52,086 nucleotides of DNA from Pseudonocardia kujensis (GCF_021283305.1 NZ_JAJSOK010000055.1:1-52086); one strand, 5' to 3'; shown: positions 9,089 to 17,700, numbered from the stretch's first letter. The notes: generated by a model not told the origin, from the letters alone. Program-made: numbers and translations.

Positions 9089-9268
9089 TCAAACGCTGAC
9101 CGGGGTGAGGCTCTCGCCCATCCACCGCGCGATGTCAGCCATCCTGGCGTCCGTGCCCGGCTGCCCGAGGTCTTGGAGGCCGAAGGGCAGCCCACGGCCA
9201 TGAGCGGCACGTTGACCGCGGCGCCCCCTATAGCGAGCTGGGGAAGTTGAAGGCCGGGTCACCCGTCG
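9089..9268 (-). pseudogene. Amidase C-terminal remnant
   Basis: Read on the minus strand, this stretch gives pieces of an amidase C-terminus in two frames: GDPAFNFPSSL, then an in-frame TAG, then GAAVNVPLMAVG, then, after a shift, GLPFGLQDLGQPGTDARM and a natural stop at 9089. The order of the pieces (FN.P, AVNVP, GLPFGLQ) matches the last part of amidase-signature proteins. It is not a copy of the intact amidase at 6503, whose matching segment reads FNITGQPAVTVPCGL. At least one nonsense change and one frameshift make it non-functional. The 295 bases before it (8794-9088) hold nothing I can recognise. Confidence 0.55.
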
Positions 9269-9637
9269 CGGGCGGGCTCCTCGCCGGTTAGGTCACCGTG
9301 CCACTCGGGTGCCGGGGGTGGAGGTCGGCGCGCGATGATCGCGTCGATGCGAGTCTCGAGGAGTGCGTGTCGCCCGTATCGCGGCCCGCTCCCGCAGCGC
9401 CTCTTCGTCGTCCGCGGCACCGAGCTCCTCGGCGGCCTCGACGAAGAACCGTTGCCCGCGCTCGCTGACCCCGTCCGGGTGGTCAGCGAGGACTTCGCGG
9501 AAGGCCCGGTAGTGCTCCCAGGCGGGGATGGCTCTGCCGAGCCCGGAAGCGCCGGCCAGCGCCCGTTCGAGGCGCTCCACCACTTGAGCTCGCCAGTTCT
9601 CGCAGCTCACAGACGATTGTGCTGCCGGCGTCGTCAA
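9259..9637 (-). pseudogene. Small hypothetical gene, probably frameshifted
   Basis: From TTG 9637 or GTG 9610 the minus strand encodes a helical, acidic segment (ENWRAQVVERLERALAG, then YRAFREVLADHPDGVSERG and FFVEAAEELGAADDEEALRE). Near 9368 coding quality moves to another frame, which continues as RYGRHALLETRIDAIIARR and PEWHGDLTGEEPARDG to a stop at 9259. A one-base indel therefore seems to split an original protein of about 120 residues. I do not recognise the family. The 3' end touches the amidase remnant, so the gene sits at a junction between unrelated fragments. A sequencing error cannot be excluded. Confidence 0.4.
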
Positions 9638-9686
9638 GGACGGCCCTGGTTGTCGGTTCGTAGGTCTGGGTCGGAGCGATTCTTGA

Positions 9687-9892
9687 CCGGACAGGACACC
9701 AGGGCGTGCGGTCCTCGCGGGAGCTGGAGGAGCGCCGCTGTGGGCGGGACGTGGCCTGGGGCTCTACGACGCCCTCCCCCTCGTCTATGGGCCGGACGAG
9801 CACCCGCGCCCCTCCGAGTTGCGCGGCACGCTCGCCGCCGTGCTGCCCGACGTCTACGCCGTCTACCGCAGGCTCGGCACGCTCGCCAGCCG
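9687..9892 (+). pseudogene. Unrecognised protein fragment without start codon
   Basis: After a TGA at 9684-9686 the plus strand is open with protein-like composition (AVLAGAGGAPLWAGRGLGLY, then DALPLVYGPDEHPRP and LAAVLPDVYAVYRRLGTLA). There is no plausible start codon or ribosome site. The frame loses quality where the crotonase remnant begins. I do not recognise the family. It is most likely the middle of a truncated gene. Confidence 0.3.
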
Positions 9893-9896
9893 AGAC

Positions 9897-10290
9897 GCCC
9901 GCCCTCGGCGACGGCCACAACGTGCACGGACTCATCCCCGGCGCCGGCGCCTCGGTCCGGCTGCCCCGCACGATCGGCCGCGACGCGCCGCCGAGATGCT
10001 CTACACCGGCGCCACCTACGACGCCGACCTCCTGCAGTCCTGGGGACTGATCAACCAGGTCGTCGCCTCTGATGAGCTGGACAGCACCGTGGCCACGCTC
10101 GCAGCCCGGCTCTCCCAACGAAGCCCGCTTGGGCTGCGGCGCATGAAACAACTACTCCACGACAGCGCCGATCTGCCGTCCACCGAGGCACTGCAGACGG
10201 AGCGGAGCTGCGTCGACCAGCACGATCTCGCACCCGACGTGCAAGAAGGGGTCGCCGCCTTCCTCGACAGGCGACCACCTGTCTTCGCGT
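9897..10290 (+). pseudogene. Enoyl-CoA hydratase/isomerase (crotonase) remnant
   Basis: The first frame gives GDGHNVHGLIPGAGASVRLP, the crotonase oxyanion-hole and acid/base region. A shift near 9990 moves to a second frame giving MLYTGATYDADLLQSWGLIN, then LAARLSQRSPLGLRRMKQLL and, at the end, VQEGVAAFLDRRPPVF. This is the normal order of the C-terminal half of a crotonase (G..A.....GLVN.VV, then K..L, then E...FL..R.P.F). The N-terminal half, including the substrate-binding part, is missing. It is truncated and frameshifted and cannot make an active enzyme. Confidence 0.65.
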
Positions 10291-10419
10291 CGACCCCCGA
10301 GAGCTACACCATGTCTACCGACGGTGAACAAGGTGACCTGCAGATCACTTGCGGCAAGCCCCAGCGGAGTCCGCAGCAACATCGTCCTGAAGGCTGCCGC
10401 CACTGCGCTAGCCTGGTGT

Positions 10420-10665
10420 CGCCGGAGCCTAAAACTCGACGCGTTGGCTCGGGCGACTGCGTTCCGGCGGTGGCGGGCCGAGGACGTCCGCTCCATCCTC
10501 GCCGCCGGCGCGGCCGCGCCCCGGCCCCGCCCGGCCGGGAACGCCCTGGTCATCGAGCTGCCCGCGGTCCCGACCCGCTCTCTGGCCGACTACGCCATCA
10601 CCACCGCTATCGAGCCGGACACCGCGGAGAGGTCTGGGCACCGCCACCGTCGCATCGCGGGGTGA
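10420..10665 (+). pseudogene. IS21-type transposase (IstA) C-terminal remnant
   Basis: The frame ending at 10665 reads LDALARATAFRRWRAEDVRS, then ILAAGAAAPRPRPAGNALVI and ELPAVPTRSLADYAI. From memory this resembles the C-terminal tail of actinobacterial IS21-family IstA transposases. The DDE catalytic domain and the IstB helper gene are absent, and I see no terminal inverted repeats. It is therefore a scar of a former insertion element inside the debris zone. The assignment rests on tail resemblance alone. Confidence 0.42.
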
Positions 10666-11336
10666 GTGCCCGCGATCACCGCTACCGCCAGGAGGCAGGC
10701 CAGACGCCGATGATGGCCGTTGCGGGGGCCGAGACCAGGCCGGCGACGAGCCCGGCGCGGGCGTCGCCGAGCCCGGGACCGCCAGCGCCGATGGCGTACT
10801 CCGCGGAGTTGATCCGCTGCGGAACCCATCGGGTGTCTCGTTCCAGCAGGCCAGCGGCGCCGACCAGCTCGACGAGGTGCTGCGCTGGCCCGCCCGCCGT
10901 GGTCACGGTCTGGGCGATTGGCATCTACGCGAGCGCGCTCGATGCTGGGCGGCACCCGCGTCCGCTGGGCCGCGGCGTGGCTGTTCGTCGACCTGAACTG
11001 GATCGAGGAGGACTACTACTCCCCACAGGCCACGGGATCTGCCTGCTGCTTCACCATGTTGACCTTCGCGCTCGCCCCGATGACGACCCGCCGCGCCGAC
11101 CTCGCCGGAATGCCCGGCTGGCCGACCAGGCAGCCAGGGACCAAGCCGCTGCCGCTGGGGCACCGCTGGCTGGTCTCGGCGCTGACCCCGCCGGCACACG
11201 ACGGTCGTCCGCCGGGATCGACACATGGTGCTCGTCAAGTACGACTCGGACCGGATACCGCCTGGGAGCGGGTGCCGGGCGGTCGGTCATGGGCGCATCC
11301 TGCCCTGCCGGCGCTCGGGCGCGCCCTGAGGTGCGG
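10666..11336. other. No recognisable gene
   Basis: Several overlapping open frames exist on both strands, but none keeps protein-like composition over more than about 40 residues, and none has a ribosome site. A plus-strand stretch near 10963-11050 (WAAAWLFVDLNWIEEDYYSP) and a minus-strand stretch near 10740-10910 look faintly coding and may be relics. This is the tail end of the 8.8-11.3 kb graveyard. Confidence 0.5.
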
Positions 11337-11837
11337 TCAGTCGCGGAGCGTCATGAGAGCCTTGGCGACCGGGGCCCAGCGGTCGGCGTAGGCCGGTAGT
11401 GCCGGGTCGTCGGCGAAGCCCGAGTCGAGGAGGTAGAGGCCGGGCAGGGCGCAGGTGCCGCCGAGCTCGGCCAGGACGGGCTTGAGGGTGAGGTCGGGGG
11501 CCATGGAGTGGGCGGGCCCGGCGCCGAGCATCAGCGGCACGGCGACGACGTCCTGCAGCCCGGTGCCGCCCGCGAACTGGTCGAGGAACAGCTTGAGCAG
11601 CCCGGTGTAGGTGGCCTTGAATGTCGGGCTGGCGAACACGACCAGCGAGGAGGCCTGCACGGTCTTCACCGCGGACGCGACGGCCTCGTCGCCCCAGCCG
11701 AGCAGGCCGGGCCCCAGCTCGGTCAGCTCGACGACGTGGTCCGGGGCGCCGCCGGTGAGCCGCTCGGCGAGCAGCTCGCCGGCCGCGCGGGTGCGGGAGC
11801 CTGCCTTCGGGTTGCCGACGACGACGGTGACGGTCAT
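11337..11837 (-). CDS. NADPH-dependent FMN reductase (SsuE/MsuE-like)
   Basis: A 166-residue flavodoxin-fold reductase that would reduce FMN with NAD(P)H. The phosphate-binding loop VVGNPKAGSRTRAAGELL lies at the N-terminus. The family motif FASPTFKATYTGLLKLFLDQ lies in the middle. The ATG at 11837 overlaps the stop of the RibBA-like gene (ATGA). Enzymes of this kind feed FMNH2 to two-component monooxygenases such as SsuD or MsuD. Six such monooxygenases lie in the divergent operon, so this is a likely FMNH2 source for them. It is last in a three-gene flavin block. Confidence 0.86.
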   Translation of the reverse strand: MTVTVVVGNPKAGSRTRAAGELLAERLTGGAPDHVVELTELGPGLLGWGDEAVASAVKTVQASSLVVFASPTFKATYTGLLKLFLDQFAGGTGLQDVVAVPLMLGAGPAHSMAPDLTLKPVLAELGGTCALPGLYLLDSGFADDPALPAYADRWAPVAKALMTLRD

Positions 11838-12961
11838 GAGATCTCCAGGAGGCGGACGGGGCGGGGCCCGGGGGTGGGAGCGGGGACGGGCAGCACGGCG
11901 AGGTCGGGCCGGGCCAGCCCGGTGGCGCTCGCCGGGCCGGGGAGCAGCCGCACGGCGCGGTGCCCGAGGTCGGCGAGGATCGCGCCGGCGGCGCCGTCGT
12001 CGGCCGGGGTCCATGCGTGCCCGTCGAGCGCGCCGACGGCTCGCGCACCCGGCCGGCGCACGTAGAGCAGGATCCCGCCCTCGCGCGCGACCTGGGCCGC
12101 GGACTCCGCGAAGCGACGGGCGCAGTCGCAGGTCAGAACGCCGAAGACATCGCCGGTCACGCACTCGGCGTGCACCGCGACGAGCGGCCGGCTCGCCGGC
12201 CCACGCCCGACGAGCGCGACGTGCTCGGCGCCTGTGACCTCGTCGCGGTACCCGACGGCGTCGAGCGGGCCGTGGTCGGTGGGCAGCCGGGTGGTGGCGG
12301 CGCGGGTGACCCGGCCCCGCTCGCCGTCGCCGTGGCGCAGCCGGTGGTCGACGAGCTCGGCGATGTCGAGGACGGGCAGGTCGTGCCGCGCGGCGAGGAG
12401 CGCCGCGTCCTCGCCGCCGGCCATGCCGGTGCCGTTTCCGACCAGCTCGGCGATCAAGGCGACCGGGGGCAGCCCGGCCAGGCGGCACAGGTCCACGCCG
12501 GCCTCGGTGTGCCCGGGCCGGGCGACCACACCACCCACGCGGGCCCGCAGCGGGAGCACGTGCCCGGGCCGGACGAGGTCGGCGGGCCGGCTGGCGGGAT
12601 CGGCGAGGACCCGGGCGGTGCGTGCACGGTCCTTCGCGCTGATCCCCGTGCCGACGCCGTGCGCCGCGTCGACCGACACCGTGTAGGCCGTGCCGCGCGG
12701 GTCCTGGTTGTCGCGGACCATGGGGTCCAGGGCGAGGGCGTCGGCGCGCTCGGCGGTGAGCGGCGCGCAGAGCAGGCCCGACGTGTGCCGGACGGCCCAC
12801 GCGGTCCACCGCGGCTCGGCCAGCGCGGCCGGGAGGATCACGTCGTACTCGTTCTCCCGGCCGGCGTCGTCGGCGACGAGGACCGGGCGCCCGGCACGCA
12901 GGGCGGCCACGGCGGGGCCGACCCGGTCGACGGGGGTGAGGGTCTCGGGCTGGACGCTCAT
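11834..12961 (-). CDS. ribBA: RibBA-like protein: DHBP synthase with shortened GTP cyclohydrolase II domain
   Basis: A 375-residue riboflavin-pathway protein. The N-terminal half (about 1-205) is 3,4-dihydroxy-2-butanone-4-phosphate synthase: DDAGRENEYD (31-40, against the usual RENEGD), HGVGTGISAKDRARTARVL, RPGHVLPLRARVGG, GHTEAGVDL and AEL. The C-terminal half keeps the GTP cyclohydrolase II zinc site (HAECVTGDVFGVLTCDC; Cys267, 278, 280). But after LLYVRR it lacks the EGR(G/N)IGL motif and the following block of about 30 residues, resuming near AILADLGHRAVRLL. The first activity looks intact; the second is doubtful. It overlaps both neighbours, so it is co-translated with two flavin reductases, an unusual setting for a riboflavin gene. 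Confidence 0.85.
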   Translation of the reverse strand: MSVQPETLTPVDRVGPAVAALRAGRPVLVADDAGRENEYDVILPAALAEPRWTAWAVRHTSGLLCAPLTAERADALALDPMVRDNQDPRGTAYTVSVDAAHGVGTGISAKDRARTARVLADPASRPADLVRPGHVLPLRARVGGVVARPGHTEAGVDLCRLAGLPPVALIAELVGNGTGMAGGEDAALLAARHDLPVLDIAELVDHRLRHGDGERGRVTRAATTRLPTDHGPLDAVGYRDEVTGAEHVALVGRGPASRPLVAVHAECVTGDVFGVLTCDCARRFAESAAQVAREGGILLYVRRPGARAVGALDGHAWTPADDGAAGAILADLGHRAVRLLPGPASATGLARPDLAVLPVPAPTPGPRPVRLLEIS

Positions 12962-13458
12962 CAGGCCGCCAGCGCCGCGAGCCCGTGGAAGCGGCTGCCG
13001 TGGAAGACGAGCGGGGCGACGTCGTCGTGGGTCTGCAGGGCCTCGACGCGCAGCAGCACCAGGTCGTGGTCCCCGGCGGGCACGATCGCGTGGACCGAGC
13101 AGTCCAGCCACGCCGCGGCGTCGTGCAGCAGCACTGCGCCCTCGTCCGTCGCGGTGTAGCCGATTCCCGCGAACCGGTCCCCGGTCTTCGAGGCGATCTG
13201 CCGGCACGCCCGGTCGTGCGTGGACCCGAGCACGGACAGCCCGAGCCGCGGCCGGTCGGCCAGCAGCGGCCAGGTCGTGGAGGTGTGCTGCACGCACACC
13301 GACACCAGCGGCGGGTCCATCGACACCGACACGAACGAGCTGGCGGCGATGCCGACCGGGGCGCCGTCGCGCAGCGCGCAGACGGCGGTCACCCCGCTGG
13401 GGAAGGTGCCGTAGGCCCGCCGCAGCGCGCTGGTCTCGGCGGGGTCGGGAACGATCAT
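12961..13458 (-). CDS. Flavin reductase (HpaC/RutF/DszD-like)
   Basis: A 165-residue flavin reductase-like FMN-binding split-barrel protein that uses NAD(P)H to make free reduced flavin for a partner oxygenase. Family features are in order: LRRAYGTFPSGVTAVCA near residue 12, GIAASSFVSVSMDPPLVSVC at 36-55, GLSVLGS, and HDLVLLRVEAL near the end. The ATG at 13458 has a strong AGGAGG eight to nine bases upstream, so this is probably the first gene of the flavin block. Its stop shares one base with the next start (TGATG). The closest functional fit is with the six monooxygenases of the divergent operon. Confidence 0.9.
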   Translation of the reverse strand: MIVPDPAETSALRRAYGTFPSGVTAVCALRDGAPVGIAASSFVSVSMDPPLVSVCVQHTSTTWPLLADRPRLGLSVLGSTHDRACRQIASKTGDRFAGIGYTATDEGAVLLHDAAAWLDCSVHAIVPAGDHDLVLLRVEALQTHDDVAPLVFHGSRFHGLAALAA

Positions 13459-13616
13459 CTTCAGGGCCTCCTGTCGCCTGCGGTGAGGCCTACGGAACCC
13501 GCCGACTGTTGCCTCCGCGTTACGCGCGACGATCGCCCGATTTGCGCTCCCGCCGGCCCCCCGCCCGGCCCTCCGACCTGCGGCGACGGCCTCGGAGCCG
13601 GGGAATTACGCCACGG

Positions 13617-14444
13617 CTAGCCCATGCGGTGGCCGGTCTCCGTGAACGTGCCGATGCCCGACAGGGCCACCCGGCCACTACGGAAGTACGTGAAGCTCAA
13701 CTCGAAAGGCCTGCCGTCGACGTCCGCGGTCGTCAGCTCCCGCAGGAGGGTCGGGACCTCGGGCTGGACGTGCAGGAGGGCCGCGATCCGCTCCTCCAAC
13801 GCGACCGCCTCCACCGAGTAGATGCTCGCACCGTAGGGGCGCCCGAACACCCGCTCGAAGACGACGGGCAGCGGCGGATAGTCGACGTGGCAGCGGTCGA
13901 GCAGGGCGAGGAACGCGGGCGCCTCGAGGTCGGTGACCAGGTACCCGGTGCGGACGTAGAGCGGCTCGGAGTCGTAGTTGCCCACCTGCTCGATCCGCAT
14001 GACCTCGGCCGTCGGCTCGATCTGCAGCCGCCGGGCCACCTCGCGGCCGGCGATCACGCGCGTGCACTCCAGGGTCTCCACGGCGAGGCGGCCCTCGTGC
14101 AGGGTCCCCTCGTACACCCGCGGCCCGACGTCGGTGGGGGCGACCGGCACGATCGTGCGGGAGAGGCTGGTGCCGACCCGACGAGTCCGGTCGAGCAGGC
14201 CCTCCTCGGCCAGCGCCTGCAGCGCTCTGCGCACCGAGTTGCGGCTGCCGTTGTAGGCGCGCACGAGCCGCTGTTCGTCCAGCTGCTCGCCGGCGCCGAT
14301 CGAGCCGTCCCGGATGCTGGCCCGCAGCAGCTCGTAGATCCGGCGGGACGAGGTGTCGGCGGGACGGGCCCGGCCGCCCCGGGCCGTCCGGTAGGCCCGG
14401 CGGCCCTCGTCGTCGTCCTTGCGCAGCGGGACAGGATGCGCCAC
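13617..14444 (-). CDS. GntR-family regulator with UTRA domain (HutC subfamily)
   Basis: A 275-residue transcription factor. The winged helix is at about 33-100 (RRIYELLRASIRDGSIGAGE, then NSVRRALQALAEEGLLDR). The UTRA effector domain follows (GYLVTDLEAPAFLALL, then YSVEAVALEERIAALL and FELSFTYFRSGRV). It starts at GTG 14444 with GGAGG nine bases upstream. It is transcribed away from the importer/monooxygenase operon and lies directly upstream of the flavin block, so it is placed to control both. UTRA domains bind small ligands such as sugars, phosphonates or histidine intermediates; the ligand here is unknown. Confidence 0.88.
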   Translation of the reverse strand: MAHPVPLRKDDDEGRRAYRTARGGRARPADTSSRRIYELLRASIRDGSIGAGEQLDEQRLVRAYNGSRNSVRRALQALAEEGLLDRTRRVGTSLSRTIVPVAPTDVGPRVYEGTLHEGRLAVETLECTRVIAGREVARRLQIEPTAEVMRIEQVGNYDSEPLYVRTGYLVTDLEAPAFLALLDRCHVDYPPLPVVFERVFGRPYGASIYSVEAVALEERIAALLHVQPEVPTLLRELTTADVDGRPFELSFTYFRSGRVALSGIGTFTETGHRMG

Positions 14445-14840
14445 GAGTGAACCTCCGCTGGGTGCGAACGGGGTGCGGGCGGCTCACCCGGGTGGGTGTG
14501 GACCGGTCGGGCGCCGCAGCCCATGCCGCTTCGCACCGGGACGAACGGTGACGGACCGTCCGCCGTTCGAGGCTAACGGCGACCCCCGATGTGCCGTATG
14601 TGACCTCGGTCATGGGGCCCGAGGTGGCGGTCATCGCCCGATTCGCCGGGTCCGCAACGCTGTGACCTGCGGATAAACGTTCGGGCCCGGCGGCGCAATA
14701 GAGCGGTTACCCCCAGCGTGCTTGTCGGCGAAACATGCCGTCCGCAGGCTCTGCACTCACCGCCCGCCGACGACGCCCGGTCGGACCCCCGTTTCCCGGC
14801 AGTTCCCGCACACCTCTGCCCACGCGAGAAGGACGAGAAC
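14445..14840. promoter_or_regulatory. Divergent intergenic region with candidate operator
   Basis: A 396-base non-coding gap between the UTRA regulator (-) and the large operon (+). It contains the inverted repeat TGACC-TC-GGTCA at 14601-14612, a possible regulator site. I cannot place -35/-10 boxes with confidence. The GTG of the first operon gene at 14841 is preceded by GAAGGA. Confidence 0.35.
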
Positions 14841-15761
14841 GTGACAGAACACCCGGTGCCGGGCCCCCGCCCCGCGCAGCGCCTCGGCACTCCCACCGGT
14901 CCGCTCCTCGAGGTCCGCGGCCTCACCGTCGGCTACCCGACCCCCGACGGGGAGTCGGTCGCCGTCCGCGACGCCGCGCTGAGCATCGGCGTGGGCGAGC
15001 AGGTGGCATTCGTCGGCGAGTCGGGCTCCGGCAAGACCTCCCTCGCGATGGCGGTGGCCGGGTTCCTCGGCGGCTCCGCGCGCGTCACCGCCGAGCTCCT
15101 CGCGTTCGACGGCGTTCCGCTCGACCGCAACCCGCACGCCGGGGTGCCGCGCCGTACCCCGGGTATGGCCGTGGTCTTCCAGGACGCCATGACCTCGCTC
15201 GACCCGGTGTGGTCGGTCGGCAGCCAGCTCACCACGGTGGTCCGCAGTGCCACCCGCTGCTCCCGCCGGGAGGCCACTGAGCGGGCCCGCGAGTGGCTGG
15301 TCCGGGTCGGACTCACCGACACGCGGCGGGTCCTGCGCAGCCGTCCGTACGAGTTGTCCGGTGGCATGCGGCAGCGCGCGATGCTCGCCCTCGCGCTGGC
15401 CGGCACGCCGAAGCTGCTGATCGCGGACGAGCCCACCAGCGCGCTGGACGCGAGCCTGTCCCGCACGGTGATGGAGCTGCTGCGGGAGCTCGCCACCGAG
15501 ACCGGCACGTCGCTGTTGATCGTGTCCCACGACATCCGGCTCTGTCAGGAGTTCTCCGACGCGATGGTGGTCATGTACCACGGCGCGATCGTCGACGCGG
15601 GTCCGTCCGCCGAGCTCGAGCGGACGGCGACCCACCCGTACACCCGCGGCCTGCTGCGCTGCGTGCCCGATCTCGGCGCCCGGCACGCCCATCGGCTGCC
15701 CACGCTGGACACGGTGGACACCGGCGTAGGCGCCGAGCTCGTCCGCACGAGCGTCGCATGA
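14841..15761 (+). CDS. ABC transporter ATP-binding protein, dipeptide/nickel type (DppD-like)
   Basis: A 306-residue ATPase and first gene of the large operon. Walker A is GESGSGKTS, the signature LSGGMRQRAML, Walker B LLIADEPTSALD and the switch His in IVSHDIRL. The C-terminal oligopeptide-transporter extension (HPYTRGLLRCVPDLG) is present, but it has few of the cysteines that bind an iron-sulfur cluster in some relatives. The start is GTG 14841 with GAAGGA upstream. The open frame runs further upstream but without a ribosome site. Its stop overlaps the second ATPase (ATGA). Confidence 0.9.
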   Translation: MTEHPVPGPRPAQRLGTPTGPLLEVRGLTVGYPTPDGESVAVRDAALSIGVGEQVAFVGESGSGKTSLAMAVAGFLGGSARVTAELLAFDGVPLDRNPHAGVPRRTPGMAVVFQDAMTSLDPVWSVGSQLTTVVRSATRCSRREATERAREWLVRVGLTDTRRVLRSRPYELSGGMRQRAMLALALAGTPKLLIADEPTSALDASLSRTVMELLRELATETGTSLLIVSHDIRLCQEFSDAMVVMYHGAIVDAGPSAELERTATHPYTRGLLRCVPDLGARHAHRLPTLDTVDTGVGAELVRTSVA

Positions 15762-16618
15762 GGACACCTGGGATGCGGCTGCTCCGGCAGCGCCCGGCAG
15801 CAGACCCGGTCGGTGACCGCGGCCTGGTGCAGATCACCGGGGAGTCGCTGGAGAAGACGTTCGTGGTCAACCGGGCCCGGCACCGCGCCGTGGCCGCGGT
15901 CGACGTCACGATCGGCTCGGACCGCACGATCGGCGTGATCGGCGAGTCGGGTTCGGGCAAGTCCACCCTGGCCCGGATGCTGTCCGGCCTCGAGCAGCCC
16001 GACGGCGGCACCCTCGACTACAACGGCGTGCCGCTCGGCCACCACCTCGCCTCGCAGACCGGCCGCCGGGACTTCCGCCGGGCGGTGCAGCTCGTCAGCC
16101 AGGACGTCAGCTCGTCCTTCGATCCGCTGCGCACGCTGCGCGACGCCGTCCGGACGCCGGCCATGGTGCTCTGCGGGCTCGAGAGCGCCGCCGCCGACCA
16201 GCGGGTCGACGAGGTGCTGGAGACCCTGCAGGTCTCCCCGGCGATGGCCGACCGGCGCCCCCACGAGGTGTCCGGGGGGGGGCAGCGGCAACGCTTCGCG
16301 ATCGCCCGGGCGCTGGTCGTCCGGCCGCGGGTGCTGCTCTGCGACGAGGTCGTGTCGGCGCTCGACGTCTCGGTGCAGGGCGCCGTGCTGAACATGCTGA
16401 AGGACTACGTGGAGCAGAACCGGGCGGGGCTGTTCTTCGTCTCGCACGGGATCCCCGCCACGGCGTTCCTGGTCGACGAGCTGATCGTCATGCAGGACGG
16501 CGAGATCGTGGAGCGCGGCAGCACGGACGAGATCGTGGACCGGCCGCAGCACGAGTACACCCGGTTCCTCGTCGCGGCCGCGCGGCGCAGCGGCCGGATC
16601 GAGGTGGTGGCCTCGTGA
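15758..16618 (+). CDS. ABC transporter ATP-binding protein, dipeptide/nickel type (DppF-like)
   Basis: The second ATPase of the importer, 286 residues, somewhat short for the family. Walker A is GESGSGKST and Walker B VLLCDEVVSALD. The signature is VSGGGQRQRFAIARA, whose codons contain a run of nine G at 16274-16282. The switch region reads FFVSHGIPAT, with Gly where most relatives have Asp after His. The ATG at 15758 overlaps the preceding stop; a second ATG five codons on is also possible. It pairs with the first ATPase as a heterodimer. Confidence 0.88.
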   Translation: MRTPGMRLLRQRPAADPVGDRGLVQITGESLEKTFVVNRARHRAVAAVDVTIGSDRTIGVIGESGSGKSTLARMLSGLEQPDGGTLDYNGVPLGHHLASQTGRRDFRRAVQLVSQDVSSSFDPLRTLRDAVRTPAMVLCGLESAAADQRVDEVLETLQVSPAMADRRPHEVSGGGQRQRFAIARALVVRPRVLLCDEVVSALDVSVQGAVLNMLKDYVEQNRAGLFFVSHGIPATAFLVDELIVMQDGEIVERGSTDEIVDRPQHEYTRFLVAAARRSGRIEVVAS

Positions 16619-17700
16619 CCCCCGCCGTACCCACCGCCGCGCCGGACGCGGCCTCCCTGCTCGCCGCGGTCCGCCGGCAGCGCTGGTGGGCCCTGCGGGT
16701 GCTCGTCCTGCCGATCCACATCCTCGTGTTCGCGCTGATCGCGTTCTTCCTCGTCCGGCTCATCCCCGGCGACCCGGCCCGCGCGATCGCCGGGCCCGAC
16801 GCCACCCCCGAGACCTACGAGGCGGTCCGCGCGCAGCTCGGCCTCGACGGGAGCATCTGGACACAGCTCGGGCACTACGTGTCCGGCCTGGTGCGGTTCG
16901 ACCCCGGTACCTCGATCACCAACGGCCGGCCGGTGTTTGACGAGCTCATGGCCCGGTTGCCCGGCACCGTGGAGCTCGCCGTGGTGTCCTTCGTGATCCT
17001 GGTCCTGGCCAGCCTTCTGCTGTCCCTGGTGGTGGTCCTGGCCCCGCGGAGCCTGGACGCCCGGATCGTGTCCGGCTACTCGCAGGCGGCCGGGGCGGTC
17101 CCGGACTTCGTGGTCGGCGTGATCGGGATCCTCCTCTTCTACGCCACCCTGCAGGTCGTCCCCGCGCCGAACGGGCGGACCCGCCCCGGCCTGCAGGAAC
17201 CGGATCCGATCACGCACTTCCCGCTACTGGACTCGGTCCTGGCGGGGAGGTTCGCGGTCACCTCGTCGATCCTCAGCCACTACCTGCTGCCGATCGTGGT
17301 GCTGGTCGTGTCGCTGGCCCCGCTACTGCTCAAGCAGCTGCTCGGCGCCCTCGGCCCGGCCGCGGAGGACCGCGCCACGCTGTTCCGGATCGCCACCGGC
17401 ACTCCGCGCCGGAAGGTGGTCGTGAGCATCTACCGGCGCGCGCTGCCGCCGACCATCGCGGTCTTCGGCACGATCTTCGGCACGCTGCTCGGCGGCACGG
17501 TGATCATCGAGCAGCTGTTCGGCCTCGGCGGGCTGGGGACGTACGCGGTGACTGCCGTGGCCGGCCTGGACTTCACCGCGCTGCAGGGCACGCTCGTGCT
17601 GGTCGCCGCCATCTCGATGATCGTCTTCCTGCTCTCCGACGTCACGACCATGCTGCTCGATCCGCGGCGCCGGCCCGGCGTCCGAGGGAGTGGATCATGA
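16615..17700 (+). CDS. ABC transporter permease, dipeptide/nickel type (DppB-like)
   Basis: A 361-residue inner-membrane permease with about six transmembrane helices. The first helix is at about 29-49, followed by the DppB-type FLVRLIPGDPARAIAG. The C-terminal part has the EAA-like coupling loop (LFRIATGTPRRKVVVSIYRR) and GGTVIIEQLFGLGGLGTY, both typical of this subunit. It is GTG-initiated at 16615 and overlaps the ATPase stop (GTGA). It forms the channel with the next gene product. Confidence 0.9.
   Translation: MTPAVPTAAPDAASLLAAVRRQRWWALRVLVLPIHILVFALIAFFLVRLIPGDPARAIAGPDATPETYEAVRAQLGLDGSIWTQLGHYVSGLVRFDPGTSITNGRPVFDELMARLPGTVELAVVSFVILVLASLLLSLVVVLAPRSLDARIVSGYSQAAGAVPDFVVGVIGILLFYATLQVVPAPNGRTRPGLQEPDPITHFPLLDSVLAGRFAVTSSILSHYLLPIVVLVVSLAPLLLKQLLGALGPAAEDRATLFRIATGTPRRKVVVSIYRRALPPTIAVFGTIFGTLLGGTVIIEQLFGLGGLGTYAVTAVAGLDFTALQGTLVLVAAISMIVFLLSDVTTMLLDPRRRPGVRGSGS

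Noticed and set aside
8837..9250. Plus-strand open frame of 137 codons
   Set aside because: Arg/Pro/Ser-rich composition with no motifs, and it lies antisense to the amidase remnant.
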